Assembly: GCF_024355225.1 (NCBI RefSeq)
Contig: NZ_VCNH01000008.1
Location: 1,674,001 to 1,738,000, forward strand
Length of the DNA: 64,000 nt
Origin: Roseovarius sp. M141
Lineage (GTDB): Bacteria; Pseudomonadota; Alphaproteobacteria; Rhodobacterales; Rhodobacteraceae
Direction: 5' to 3'
Shown here: one piece after another, positions 1 through 9,300 of the stretch
Layout of the letters: every line of letters starts with the position of its first letter
Numbering within the stretch: position 1 is the first letter of the stretch
Made by a program: the position numbers and the translations under genes
Notes under the pieces: model-generated
What the model was told of the DNA's origin: nothing
What the model saw: only the letters and a program-made list of their open reading frames with translations
Database searches by the model: none

Positions 1-165
1 GGCATGTGGGCTGTGGGATCTATCTGTCGTCATAATACAGCATATAGGCGCACAGGCCCGGACCGGCAAATTTTGCCGCTTCGGCATGTCGTTGCGAATG
101 GCGCGCGGGTGCGCTATCGCGGCAGGGCCTGCCATCCAATCCCAGTCTGCCGAGGATCGCTTCTC

Positions 166-810
166 ATGTATCGTGTTTTCGCCCTAATCGCCTTGCTGGC
201 CACGGTCGCGGCCTGCACCAACCCAAACGATCTGGACAAGGCGCCTGCGCCGCTGGGTGACTTCAAGCTGGCCCATAACGTGGTCGTCACGCCCAATATC
301 ACCAAGGGCCCGGCCTCGCGCCATGCGACCGATAAGGAGTGGATCACCGCGATGACCAAAGCGGTGGACGAACGGTTCAGGCGCTATGATGGCGACAAGC
401 TGTACCATCTGGGCGTCTCGATCGAGGGGTATGTGCTGGCGGTGCCGGGGGTGCCGATCGTCGCGTCGCCGAAATCGGCGCTGATCCTGAATGTCACCGT
501 CTGGGACGATGCGGCCGGCAAGAAGCTGAACGAAAAACCCGAACAGGTGACGGTCATCGAATCATTTTCGGGCGAAACGTGGCTGGGATCCGGGCTGACC
601 CAATCCAAAGAAGAGCAGATGACAAATCTGACGCGTAATGCCTCCAAGCTGATTCAGAATTGGCTGATGCGTGAGAAATATCAGCAAGACTGGTTCGGCG
701 GCACCGACGCCGACAAGGCAAATGCCCGCAAGACCTATAAGCCAGCAACTGCCCCAGCAGCCCAGCCCGCAGCGCAATCCGCCCACCAGCCTGCGAAGGT
801 AAAAGGCTGA
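166..810 (+). CDS. small predicted lipoprotein of unknown function
   Basis: A 214-residue protein with a short hydrophobic N-terminus and a lipobox ending VAAC near residue 17, so probably exported, lipidated and anchored in a membrane. The ATG at 166 is preferred over upstream in-frame starts because GAGG lies at 152-155 and the signal peptide begins exactly there. The middle has beta-rich character; the last 30 residues are Ala/Pro/Gln-rich and look disordered. I do not recognise a named family. It lies just upstream of tRNA-Trp and the secE-nusG block. Function is unknown; the surface/lipoprotein assignment is inference from the signal peptide. Confidence 0.75.
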   Translation: MYRVFALIALLATVAACTNPNDLDKAPAPLGDFKLAHNVVVTPNITKGPASRHATDKEWITAMTKAVDERFRRYDGDKLYHLGVSIEGYVLAVPGVPIVASPKSALILNVTVWDDAAGKKLNEKPEQVTVIESFSGETWLGSGLTQSKEEQMTNLTRNASKLIQNWLMREKYQQDWFGGTDADKANARKTYKPATAPAAQPAAQSAHQPAKVKG

Positions 811-879
811 CTTCGCCCTTTTCCGTGCGATTGATGACTTGATTCCCGATAAAAGGTCGCGTAATCGGTCGCACACCGT

Positions 880-955
880 AGGGGTATAGCTCAGCTGGTA
901 GAGCGACGGTCTCCAAAACCGTAGGTCGAGGGTTCGAACCCTTCTGCCCCTGCCA
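880..955 (+). tRNA. tRNA-Trp (anticodon CCA)
   Basis: Cloverleaf read directly: a 7-bp acceptor stem (880-886 with 945-951, one G-U pair), D-arm, anticodon stem 906-910/918-922 with loop CTCCAAA and anticodon CCA at 913-915, a T-arm containing GGTTCGAACCC, and an encoded 3' CCA at 953-955. tRNA-Trp next to secE-nusG is a common bacterial arrangement, although here secE is about 1.56 kb away. Confidence 0.97.
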
Positions 956-1029
956 AATCATCCTGATATCGTGCAATGACGGCGGATCGTAGGGCGGTCA
1001 GGTATGTGCCGGTGGCCGATAAACTCATT

Positions 1030-1481
1030 CGTCATGAATCGGTGATGGAATGCGGCGACGTCGGCCTCAATCATGACGTATTGCCAGATTCCGGTCGTCG
1101 GATGGCGCCTCCGCGTGGCCGGCTTGGGTCCCTTACGCACGAGCGCAAGGAAACGCTTCTTGGCTCGGGCCCTATGAACCGCTCGAAACTAAACGCCGGG
1201 AGACAATCCTCTGGTCCTGGCGCGCCCGTGGGCTTTGCCAGCCGATTGACCTCCTGCTTGAGGACGCAGATGTTCTGGTAGCCGGTCTGGCCGTCTCTCG
1301 CGCCGACCCGGAGATCGCCTGATCGGATGGCTGCGATAAGCGCGCCCACCGAGGTTCCGGAGCGTGTCTTTGCGTTCTGCAGTTTCTCCCAGCCGTCGTC
1401 CTCTTGGTCGATAGGTGATGTCGCTGCCCGAAGATTGACAACAAGTTCCAAGCCATCTGAAAGACAGCAGATTTTCTTCAC
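1030..1481 (-). pseudogene. frameshifted remnant of an HTH-module protein (TniQ-like C-terminus?)
   Basis: Reading the minus strand from 1481, a segment containing GTSVGALIAAIRSGDLRVG looks like a helix-turn-helix module. After a frameshift near 1200 a second reading frame, with an in-frame stop at its head, carries on with RFLALVRKGPKPATRRRHP, then an EADVAAFHHRF segment ending near 1030. Repeated HTH modules of this form occur in TniQ-type and related mobile-element proteins; that family name is inference from pattern memory. No intact N-terminal part is visible. The gene is broken and ends just short of tRNA-Trp, on the opposite strand. Confidence 0.4.
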
Positions 1482-1719
1482 GGTCAGGAGTCGCGTACGG
1501 GGAGGTGGGACCTGGTCTTGGACGGGCGCCTCACACTGGCGGTGTTGCGTTGCGGCGCTCCAAAGCAGTCATTCATCCATCTCGCAAAATTCCAAAGGCC
1601 CAGAGGTCGGTTATGCTGGGCATCGCTGCCATCTGATGTGGTGGCTCGGCTATGCGCTGAAGCACTCCGACGCCTGACCCGCCTTATCCCCGCCGCATCC
1701 CGTTCCAAGGAGGAGTACC
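1482..1719. other. no recognisable gene
   Basis: No reading frame in this stretch gives a convincing protein and no clear stem-loop terminator is visible. It separates two decayed genes and is probably part of the same degraded insert. Confidence 0.4.
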
Positions 1720-2112
1720 ATGACCAAGACAAGCGACCATTTGGACATGACCACCGCACCACTACGGATCGCAAGCGTGAGATTGCAGGTGCGCGACCTC
1801 AAAGTGGTGTCCGCCTTCTACCAGTCGGTTCTCGGACTTTCCGTGATTGCGGCCGATGATCGCCGCGTCACACTTGGTACCGGCGGGGCAGTGCTTCTTG
1901 AACTGGTGGGGGATTCTGCACTCGCTGCGCGTGATCGTCGCCAAGCAGGGTTGTTTCACACCGCGTTCCTGATGCCATCGCGCGGGACCTGCCCCGCTGG
2001 CTGGCACATGTGACGGCAGCAGACGTGACGCTTCAAGGTGCGTCCGACCACATCGTCAGCGATGCCATCTATCTGGCTGATCCGGAGGGCAATGGCATTG
2101 AGGTTCACGTCC
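1720..2112 (+). pseudogene. VOC (glyoxalase/dioxygenase-fold) gene, frameshifted and truncated
   Basis: Begins with a good ribosome site (AAGGAGGAG at about 1708) and ATG at 1720. The first frame gives a VOC-type start: LRIASVRLQVRDLKVVSAFY, then a Leu-Gly-Leu turn and a strand pattern ending [11 protein letters not shown]. The frame breaks at about 1975-1985. In another frame the protein resumes with [19 protein letters not shown] and ends with the family hallmark [12 protein letters not shown]. An intact relative would be a CatE/glyoxalase-like metalloenzyme; the C-terminal domain is missing after about 2112. Net one-base shift; non-functional unless the frameshift is a sequencing error. 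Confidence 0.75.
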
Positions 2113-2514
2113 GACGGCAGCGCGGGTCCGACCGAGGCAGGCGGATTCAAAGCCGAGGCCGGTCGCTATCATCTCTACCTCGCGCTGATTTGCCGCCGGG
2201 CGTCGCGCAGGCTGATCGGGCGCAAGCTCAAGAAGCTGGAGGTGTGTTTCCCTTGTCTCGCGGGTTGGTTGGCCTTGCGGTCGAGCGGTCTTTACATGCC
2301 CGATTTCAGGCCCGAGGTGCTGTTGCATGACGTGAATGGCGACCGCCCGATCCGTCCGACGGGATTGGGACCGAGGCCGGGCAGGCCTGATGCGCGCCCG
2401 CTAGCGGTCTGTCTGGGGCGCTTGACCACTTGAATTTACCGCGCCCTGCGGATATGTGCGCCGTCAACGGCTCTGCGCCGCGCAGGGTCACCCTTTCAGA
2501 AAAGAAGGCAGCGC
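2113..2514. other. degraded sequence upstream of secE, no recognised gene
   Basis: Follows the VOC remnant and runs to the secE start. Open frames exist but none has recognisable motifs; codon use looks out of phase. The last 20 bases contain the secE ribosome-binding site. The promoter for secE must lie here or further upstream, but I cannot place it. Confidence 0.4.
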
Positions 2515-2712
2515 ATGGCACGCACCAATCCGCTTCAGTTCGTTCAGCAGGTCCGCTCGGAGGTGTCCAAGGTCGTCTGGCCGACCCGCCGCGAAGTGCT
2601 GCTGACCACCGTGATGGTGTTCATCATGGCCGCGCTGACGGCTGTTTTCTTTGCGCTGGTCGATCTGGGCATCCGCAGTGGTCTTCAGGCTGTTTTGAAC
2701 ATTTTCGGCTGA
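2515..2712 (+). CDS. secE: preprotein translocase subunit SecE
   Basis: A 65-residue single-span SecE, the short form typical of alphaproteobacteria. The amphipathic N-terminal helix carries the conserved SEVSKVVWPTRREV motif (about residues 15-28), followed by one transmembrane helix (about 30-55). It clamps the SecY channel in the inner membrane as part of SecYEG. The start at 2515 follows AGAAGG. It lies 224 bp upstream of nusG, the usual pair. The DNA directly upstream is decayed, so its transcription signals may differ from those of relatives. Confidence 0.97.
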   Translation: MARTNPLQFVQQVRSEVSKVVWPTRREVLLTTVMVFIMAALTAVFFALVDLGIRSGLQAVLNIFG

Positions 2713-2936
2713 TCTCCGTCACTTCGGGCGGCGTTTGTGATTGCTGCCCCTTGAACCCACGGGCGATGACGGGTAGTTGCTGCACAATTCTGCAATATGG
2801 CGCGCGGCGATTCGAGCCCCGCGCCGATTTTGTTTAGCGGACGTCCGGCAGGGCGCTGTGCCACGGTGGTGCGGCAGGCCGGGCAGGACAGGAAATTCCG
2901 GCCAGTGATGCCGGTTGAAACGGGGAATGGCTCAGC
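2713..2936. other. secE-nusG intergenic region
   Basis: 224 bp without a gene. Contains a short inverted repeat TGCACAATTCTGCA around 2778-2791 and a GC-rich tail leading to the nusG ribosome site. Longer than usual for this gene pair; could hold a secondary promoter, but no convincing -35/-10 pair was found. Confidence 0.4.
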
Positions 2937-3467
2937 ATGGCAAAGCGGTGGTACTCGGTGAGCGTTCTGTCGAATTTCGAGAAGAAGATCGCCGAGCAGA
3001 TCAGAACCTCGGTCGTCGAGAATGGCCTCGAAGAAGATATCGACGAGGTGCTGGTTCCGACCGAAGAAGTGATCGAAGTGCGCCGCGGCAAGAAGGTGAC
3101 GGCCGAGCGGCGGTTCATGCCCGGCTACGTTCTGGTGCGCATGGAGATGTCCGACAAGGGCTATCACATGATCAACTCGATCAACCGCGTCACAGGTTTC
3201 CTCGGCCCGCAGGGCCGCCCGATGCCGATGCGCGATTCCGAAGTTCAGGCAATCCTGGGCCGGGTGCAGGAGGGCGAGGACAGCCCGCGCACCCTGATCC
3301 ACTTCGAGATCGGTGAAAAGGTCAAGGTCAACGATGGCCCGTTCGAAGGCTTCGACGGATCGGTCGAGAATGTCGACGAAGATAACCAGCGCCTCAAGGT
3401 GTCGGTGTCGATCTTTGGCCGGGAAACCCCGGTCGAACTGGAATTCACGCAGGTCTCCAAGCAATAG
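2937..3467 (+). CDS. nusG: transcription termination/antitermination factor NusG
   Basis: A 176-residue NusG. The N-terminal NGN domain (KRWYSVSVLSNFEKKIAEQI to about residue 110, including FMPGYVLVRMEM) binds the RNA polymerase clamp. The C-terminal KOW domain (GEKVKVNDGPFEGFDGSVE, about 128-146) contacts ribosomal S10 or Rho. It increases elongation rate and couples transcription to translation. Length and domains are standard. It sits between secE and the rplK-rplA pair, the conserved order in most bacteria. Confidence 0.98.
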   Translation: MAKRWYSVSVLSNFEKKIAEQIRTSVVENGLEEDIDEVLVPTEEVIEVRRGKKVTAERRFMPGYVLVRMEMSDKGYHMINSINRVTGFLGPQGRPMPMRDSEVQAILGRVQEGEDSPRTLIHFEIGEKVKVNDGPFEGFDGSVENVDEDNQRLKVSVSIFGRETPVELEFTQVSKQ

Positions 3468-3480
3468 GGGCTGCGCGATG

Positions 3481-3500
3481 TGCCCGGATTCGTCCGGGCA
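3481..3500 (+). promoter_or_regulatory. stem-loop in the nusG-rplK interval
   Basis: Perfect 8-bp inverted repeat TGCCCGGA/TCCGGGCA with a TTCG tetraloop. No T-run follows, so it is unlikely to be an intrinsic terminator. It may protect the nusG mRNA end or belong to the L11-L1 operon leader, which ribosomal protein L1 autoregulates in other bacteria. Confidence 0.55.
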
Positions 3501-3602
3501 TCATGTGGAAGGCAAGGGAGCCGCGGCGCCCGAACCGGACCACGCAACTGAGTTGGCCGAGGGGCGCGCCCCAAGGCCTGTTGAAATGGAAGGAGAGGCC
3601 TC

Positions 3603-4028
3603 ATGGCCAAGAAACTCGCCGGGAAGATGAAGCTGCAGGTGAAAGCCGGGCAAGCCAACCCCAGCCCGCCCGTCGGCCCCGCACTGGGCCAGCGCGGTCT
3701 GAACATCATGGAATTCTGCAAGGCGTTCAACGCCAAGACGCAGGATCTGGAGCCGGGCGCACCGTGCCCGACCGTGATCACCTATTACCAGGACAAGTCT
3801 TTTGAGATCGACATCAAGACGCCCCCGGCGGCTTACTATCTCAAGAAGGCGGCCAAGTTGAAATCGGGCGGCAAGACGCCGGGCCGCGATACAGTCGGCA
3901 GCGTGTCGGTTAAGCAGGTCCGCGAGATCGCCGAAGCCAAGTGGAAAGACCTGAACGCAAACGACGTCGAGTCCGCGATGAAGATCATCGTCGGCAGCGC
4001 ACGCTCCATGGGCATCGAGGTGAAGTAA
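3603..4028 (+). CDS. rplK: 50S ribosomal protein L11
   Basis: A 141-residue L11, full length. The N-terminal domain shows the conserved proline-rich [20 protein letters not shown] segment (about residues 16-36). The C-terminal RNA-binding domain covers about 70-141 and ends in [12 protein letters not shown]11 binds the GTPase-associated centre of 23S rRNA and takes part in factor binding and RelA activation. Strong RBS AAGGAGAGG upstream of ATG 3603. rplA starts one base after its stop codon, so the two are co-translated. Confidence 0.98.
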   Translation: MAKKLAGKMKLQVKAGQANPSPPVGPALGQRGLNIMEFCKAFNAKTQDLEPGAPCPTVITYYQDKSFEIDIKTPPAAYYLKKAAKLKSGGKTPGRDTVGSVSVKQVREIAEAKWKDLNANDVESAMKIIVGSARSMGIEVK

Positions 4029-4029
4029 G

Positions 4030-4728
4030 ATGGCAAAACTTGGAAAACGCGCACGCGCAGCCCGCGAAGCCTTTGCTGGCAAATCCAACCTTACGGTCGA
4101 AGACGCCGTCGCCTTGGTCAAGGGCAACGCCAAGTCGAAATTCGATGAAACCATCGAAATCGCCGTGAACCTTGGCGTCGATCCGCGCCACGCTGACCAG
4201 ATGGTTCGTGGCGTTGTCGGTCTGCCCAACGGCACAGGCAAGACCGTTCGCGTCGCTGTCTTTGCTCGCGGTGCCAAGGCCGAAGAGGCCGAGGCGGCCG
4301 GTGCCGACATCGTTGGCGCCGAAGACCTGATGGAGATCGTCCAAGGCGGCAAGATCGACTTTGACCGCTGCATCGCCACGCCTGATATGATGCCTGTCGT
4401 GGGCCGTCTGGGCAAGGTCCTGGGCCCCCGCAACCTGATGCCGAACCCGAAGATCGGGACGGTGACGATGGATGTGGCCCAGGCTGTCAAGGACGCCAAG
4501 GGCGGCCAGGTCCAGTTCAAGGCCGAGAAGGCCGGCGTGGTTCATGCCGGTGTCGGCAAGGCATCCTTCGATCAAGAGAAGCTGGTCGAGAATGTCCGCG
4601 CCTTCATCAGCGCCGTTCAGAAGGCCAAGCCTGCCGGTGCCAAAGGGTCGTACATGAAGCGTATCTCGCTGACCTCGACCATGGGTCCGGGCGTGACTAT
4701 CGACGTGGCCGACGCTGCGGTTGAATGA
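4030..4728 (+). CDS. rplA: 50S ribosomal protein L1
   Basis: A 232-residue L1 with the typical two-domain layout; domain II carries [20 protein letters not shown] (about residues 118-137), the family signature. L1 builds the mobile L1 stalk beside the ribosomal E site and in other bacteria represses translation of its own rplKA mRNA. It begins one nucleotide after rplK and is followed by a clear terminator-like hairpin, so rplKA may form its own transcript with partial readthrough to rplJL-rpoBC. Confidence 0.98.
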   Translation: MAKLGKRARAAREAFAGKSNLTVEDAVALVKGNAKSKFDETIEIAVNLGVDPRHADQMVRGVVGLPNGTGKTVRVAVFARGAKAEEAEAAGADIVGAEDLMEIVQGGKIDFDRCIATPDMMPVVGRLGKVLGPRNLMPNPKIGTVTMDVAQAVKDAKGGQVQFKAEKAGVVHAGVGKASFDQEKLVENVRAFISAVQKAKPAGAKGSYMKRISLTSTMGPGVTIDVADAAVE

Positions 4729-4750
4729 TCGCAATAGCTGGCAAGTGACG

Positions 4751-4782
4751 AAAGAGCGGGCCTTGTGGTCCGCTCTTTCTGC
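4751..4782 (+). terminator. terminator/attenuator between rplA and rplJ
   Basis: A 12-bp stem (4751-4762 with 4767-4778, one G-T pair) with a TTGT loop, outer arms AAAGAGCGG/CCGCTCTTT, followed by the T-rich TCTGCTTTC. It fits an intrinsic terminator or attenuator that separates L11-L1 from the L10-L7/L12-RNA polymerase transcription unit. Confidence 0.75.
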
Positions 4783-5080
4783 TTTCGGGTGGTGAATTGG
4801 CGCGGACGTCACCTCAGGGGTTGGCAATGCTTCGGGAAACCTCTATGGGCTGCACTGTGCAGGTGGCATGGGATTCGCGTTCCATGTCTTTTGTACGTTT
4901 CGTCCAAGATGGTGGGTGGGCCTTTGCCCTTAATATCCTGCCTGAGGCGGGAGTGACTAGATCAGCCAGACCGTGCGTCTGGATGCGTCGACGATGCCCC
5001 GTTTACAGGACCAAATGCCGGACCTTACCGTCCGGCTGAACTGAGCCGGGGGAATTTCCCCCGAATATTGGAGTGAAACT
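4783..5080 (+). promoter_or_regulatory. long leader of rplJ (putative L10 autoregulatory leader)
   Basis: About 300 bp without a gene. Near its 3' end are two adjacent hairpins: CCGGAC-CTTACC-GTCCGG at about 5018-5035 and a GGGGGAA/TTCCCCC stem at about 5047-5061, the latter ending just before the rplJ ribosome site. Structured leaders here are the known target of L10-L7/L12 feedback repression in many bacteria. The assignment rests on position and folding, not on a covariance match. Confidence 0.5.
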
Positions 5081-5599
5081 GTGGATAGAGCCCAGAAAGA
5101 GAAAGTGGTCGAGGAACTCGGCCAGATCTTCGAAAGCTCTGGCGTCGTAGTGGTTGCCCATTACGCCGGACTGACAGTTGCGGAAATGCAGGATCTGAGG
5201 GCGCGCGCACGTGCGGCCGAGGCATCCGTGCGCGTTGCCAAGAACAAGCTCGCCAAGATCGCCCTGAACGGAAAACCCTGCGAATCCATCGCAGGCTACC
5301 TGACGGGCATGACCGTTCTGACCTATTCCGAAGACCCCGTGGCAGCTGCCAAGGTGTCCGAGGATTTCGCCAAGGGGAACCCCAAGTTCCAGATCCTTGG
5401 CGGGGCAATGGGTGAGAACGCTCTGGACCGTGCCGGCGTCGAAGCCGTGTCGAAGATGCCCTCGCGCGACGAGCTTATCGCTCAGATCGCAAGCTGCATC
5501 GGCGCACCTGCCTCGAACATTGCCGGCGCAATTGGCGCGCCTGCTTCGAACATCGCAAGCATCCTTTCGACTATCGAAGAGAAGGCCGAAGCGGCCTGA
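5081..5599 (+). CDS. rplJ: 50S ribosomal protein L10
   Basis: A 172-residue L10. It starts with GTG at 5081 behind TTGGAGTG. The N-terminal globular domain (about 1-130) includes [20 protein letters not shown] and the [12 protein letters not shown] segment. The C-terminal helix binds L7/L12 dimers and is preceded by a repeated [19 protein letters not shown] motif (about residues 144-162). L10 anchors the L7/L12 stalk. It is paired with rplL 71 bp downstream. The GTG start and structured leader suggest translational control. Confidence 0.97.
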   Translation: MDRAQKEKVVEELGQIFESSGVVVVAHYAGLTVAEMQDLRARARAAEASVRVAKNKLAKIALNGKPCESIAGYLTGMTVLTYSEDPVAAAKVSEDFAKGNPKFQILGGAMGENALDRAGVEAVSKMPSRDELIAQIASCIGAPASNIAGAIGAPASNIASILSTIEEKAEAA

Positions 5600-5670
5600 C
5601 GCAACTGGAAATTCCGGCAAGGGCATTCGCCCTGTCGTTGGAACACATCTAAAACGGAAAGCATGAGAAA

Positions 5671-6048
5671 ATGGCTGATCTGAAAAAACTGGCAGAAGAG
5701 ATCGTTGGTCTGACGCTGCTCGAAGCACAAGAACTGAAAACCATCCTGAAGGACGAGTACGGCATCGAGCCCGCAGCAGGCGGCGCAGTGATGATGGCCG
5801 GTCCCGCAGGCGGCGCGGCCGAGGCTGCAGAAGAGCAGACCGAATTCGACGTCATCCTGAAGTCGGCAGGCGCCTCCAAGATCAACGTGATCAAGGAAGT
5901 CCGCGCAATCACCGGTCTGGGCCTGAAAGAAGCCAAGGATCTGGTCGAAGCGGGCGGCAAAGCCGTCAAGGAGCAGGTCTCCAAGGACGAAGCAGAAGAC
6001 GTCAAAGCCAAGCTGGAAGCAGCTGGCGCCGAAGTCGAGCTCAAGTAA
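5671..6048 (+). CDS. rplL: 50S ribosomal protein L7/L12
   Basis: A 125-residue stalk protein. N-terminal dimerisation domain (about 1-35), an Ala/Gly-rich hinge (about 37-58), and a C-terminal factor-binding domain (about 60-125) with the conserved [20 protein letters not shown] stretch. It is the multi-copy stalk protein that recruits EF-Tu, EF-G, IF2 and release factors. Standard length and location between rplJ and rpoB. Confidence 0.98.
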   Translation: MADLKKLAEEIVGLTLLEAQELKTILKDEYGIEPAAGGAVMMAGPAGGAAEAAEEQTEFDVILKSAGASKINVIKEVRAITGLGLKEAKDLVEAGGKAVKEQVSKDEAEDVKAKLEAAGAEVELK

Positions 6049-6360
6049 TTGCAGGGGATTTGGCCCGGGCGGATGTCCGGGTTCTGACCCCGCCAGATGT
6101 GGCTGGATCCGGAGCTTCCGGGTCCAGCCGAACCTGTCTTGGACAGGCCCCCATGCGCCAGATGCGGCGCCGGTCACGTTACCGGCACTTGCCGTTGTCG
6201 TGCAGGGCAGGGGGCTTATCTCAGGCGAGGTTCGTGTGATCGGGAGGCCGTCTTTGGGACGATGGCCATGAATGGATCGCACCCCCGCTCTCTCTGATGG
6301 CCGTGCGGCTGGGGCCCGACAGCACGCGCGACCGTTGAGAAATGAAAGGTGACCAGACAC
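6049..6360 (+). promoter_or_regulatory. rplL-rpoB intergenic leader with strong hairpin
   Basis: 312 bp with no gene. A perfect 13-bp stem is formed by 6101-6113 and 6117-6129 (loop GCT, one G-T pair) without a T-run. In E. coli this interval holds an attenuator and an RNase III processing site that set rpoB expression relative to ribosomal proteins; the hairpin could do the same here. The rpoB RBS (AAAGGTGA) is at about 6345-6352. Confidence 0.5.
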
Positions 6361-9300
6361 ATGGCTCAATCCTACCTTGGCCAGAAGCGTTTGCGTAAAT
6401 ACTTCGGTAAAATCCGCGAAGTTCTCGAGATGCCGAACCTCATCGAGGTTCAGAAATCCTCCTATGATCTGTTCCTGCGCTCCGGCGAGCTATCCGTTCC
6501 GACGGATGGCGAGGGGATCAAGGGCGTGTTCCAATCGGTGTTCCCGATCTCGGATTTCAACGAGACGAGCGTCATCGAGTTCGTGAACTACGACCTGGAA
6601 AAGCCGAAATACGACGTCGAGGAGTGCATGCAGCGCGACATGACCTACAGCGCCCCGCTGAAGGTGACGCTGCGTCTGATCGTGTTCGATATCGACGAAG
6701 ATACCGGCGCCAAATCGGTCAAGGACATCAAGGAACAGGACGTGTTCATGGGCGACATGCCCCTGATGACGCCCAACGGCACCTTTGTGGTTAACGGCAC
6801 CGAGCGGGTCATCGTCTCGCAGATGCACCGTTCGCCCGGCGTGTTCTTTGACCACGACAAGGGCAAGACGCACAGCTCGGGCAAGCTGTTGTTCGCCTGC
6901 CGCATCATTCCCTATCGCGGCTCGTGGTTAGATTTTGAATTCGACGCCAAGGATATCGTGTTCGCGCGGATCGACCGCCGCCGCAAACTGCCTGTGACCA
7001 CCCTGCTCTATTCCATGGGGCTGGACCAGGAAGGCATCATGGATGCCTATTACGACACCATCCAGTTCAAGCTGGAAAAGGGCAAGGGCTGGGTCACCAA
7101 GTTCTTCCCCGAGCGTGTGCGCGGCACCCGTCCGACCTATGATCTGGTCGACGCAAAAACCGGCGAGATCCTGGCCGAGGCCGGCAAGAAGGTCACGCCC
7201 CGCGCGGTCAAGAAACTGATCGATGAAGGTAACGTCACCGACCTGCTGGTTCCGTTCGAGCACATCGTCGGCAAGTTCGCGGCCAAGGACATCATCAACG
7301 AAGAGACCGGCGCGATCTACATCGAGGCCGGCGGCGAGTTGACGCTGGAATACGACAAGGCGGGCGACATCACCGGCGGCACGCTTCAGGATCTGCTGGA
7401 TGCGGGCATCACCGACATCCCGGTTCTGGACATCGACAACATCAATGTCGGTCCCTACATCCGCAACACGATGGCCGCAGACAAGAACATGAGCCGCGAA
7501 ACCGCGCTGATGGACATCTACCGCGTCATGCGCCCGGGCGAGCCGCCCACCGAAGAGGCCGCATCGGCCCTGTTCAACACGCTGTTCTTCGATAGCGAGC
7601 GCTACGATCTGTCCGCCGTTGGCCGGGTCAAGATGAACATGCGTCTGGATCTGGATGCCGAAGACACCGTGCGCACGCTGCGCCGCGAAGACATCGTCGC
7701 CTGCATCAAGGCGTTGGTCGATCTGCGCGACGGCAAGGGCGATATCGACGATATCGACCACCTCGGCAACCGTCGCGTCCGCTCGGTCGGGGAACTGATG
7801 GAGAACCAGTACCGCGTCGGCCTTCTGCGTATGGAGCGCGCGATCAAAGAGCGTATGTCGTCGGTCGAGATCGACACCGTCATGCCGCAGGATCTGATCA
7901 ACGCGAAACCTGCCGCAGCTGCCGTGCGCGAATTCTTCGGCTCCAGCCAGCTCTCGCAGTTCATGGACCAAACCAACCCGCTGTCCGAAGTGACGCACAA
8001 GCGCCGCCTGTCGGCGCTTGGGCCGGGCGGTCTGACACGCGAGCGTGCCGGTTTCGAGGTGCGCGACGTGCACCCCACCCACTATGGCCGGATGTGCCCG
8101 ATCGAGACGCCCGAAGGGCCGAACATCGGTCTGATCAACTCGCTCGCCACTTTTGCGCGGGTGAACAAGTACGGCTTTATCGAAACGCCCTATCGCAAGG
8201 TGGTGGACAGTCAGGTCACGGATGATGTGCAATACATGTCCGCGACCGAGGAAGCGCGCCACACCATCGCTCAGGCTAACGCCAATCTGGACGAGGATGG
8301 CCGTTTCGTGAACGATCTGGTCAGCACCCGCCAGTCGGGCGACTATATGCTGGCCCCGAATGAGCAGGTCGATCTGATCGACGTGTCGCCCAAGCAGTTG
8401 GTTTCGGTCGCGGCATCGCTGATTCCGTTCCTTGAGAATGACGACGCCAACCGCGCCCTCATGGGGTCGAACATGATGCGTCAGGCCCTGCCGCTGATCA
8501 AGGCCGAGGCCCCTCTGGTCGGCACCGGCATCGAGGGCGTTGTTGCCCGCGATTCCGGGGCCGCGATCATGGCGAAACGTGCGGGTGTCATCGACCAGGT
8601 CGATGCCCAGCGTATTGTTGTGCGCGCAACCGAGGATATGGAACCGGGCGATCCCGGCGTCGACATCTACCGTCTGCGCAAGTTCCAGCGGTCGAACCAG
8701 AACAGCTGCATCAACCAGCGTCCGCTGGTCAAGGTGGGCGACACTGTCGGCAAGCATGAGGTCATCGCCGATGGCCCCGCGACCGACATGGGCGAACTGG
8801 CCGTTGGCCGGAACGTCATCGTCGCGTTCATGCCGTGGAATGGCTACAACTACGAAGACTCGATCCTGATCTCCGAGCGGATTTCGCGCGATGACGTCTT
8901 TACCTCGATCCATATCGAGGAATTCGAAGTCGCCGCGCGTGACACGAAACTCGGGCCCGAGGAAATCACCCGCGATATTCCCAACGTGGGCGAAGAGGCG
9001 CTGCGCAACCTCGACGAGGCCGGCATCGTCTATATCGGCGCCGACGTGGAGCCGGGCGATATCCTTGTGGGCAAGATCACCCCCAAGGGCGAAAGCCCGA
9101 TGACGCCCGAGGAAAAACTGCTGCGCGCGATCTTTGGCGAAAAGGCCAGCGATGTGCGTGACACGTCCCTGCGCGTCAAGCCGGGTGATTTCGGCACGGT
9201 CGTCGAAGTGCGCGTCTTTAACCGCCACGGCGTGGAAAAGGACGAGCGCGCGCTGCAGATCGAACGTGACGAGATCGAGCGCCTTGCCCGTGACCGTGAC

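Noticed and set aside
880..2514. An intact integrative element with att sites at tRNA-Trp
   Set aside because: No integrase gene and no second copy of the tRNA 3' end was seen before secE; only decayed gene pieces remain.
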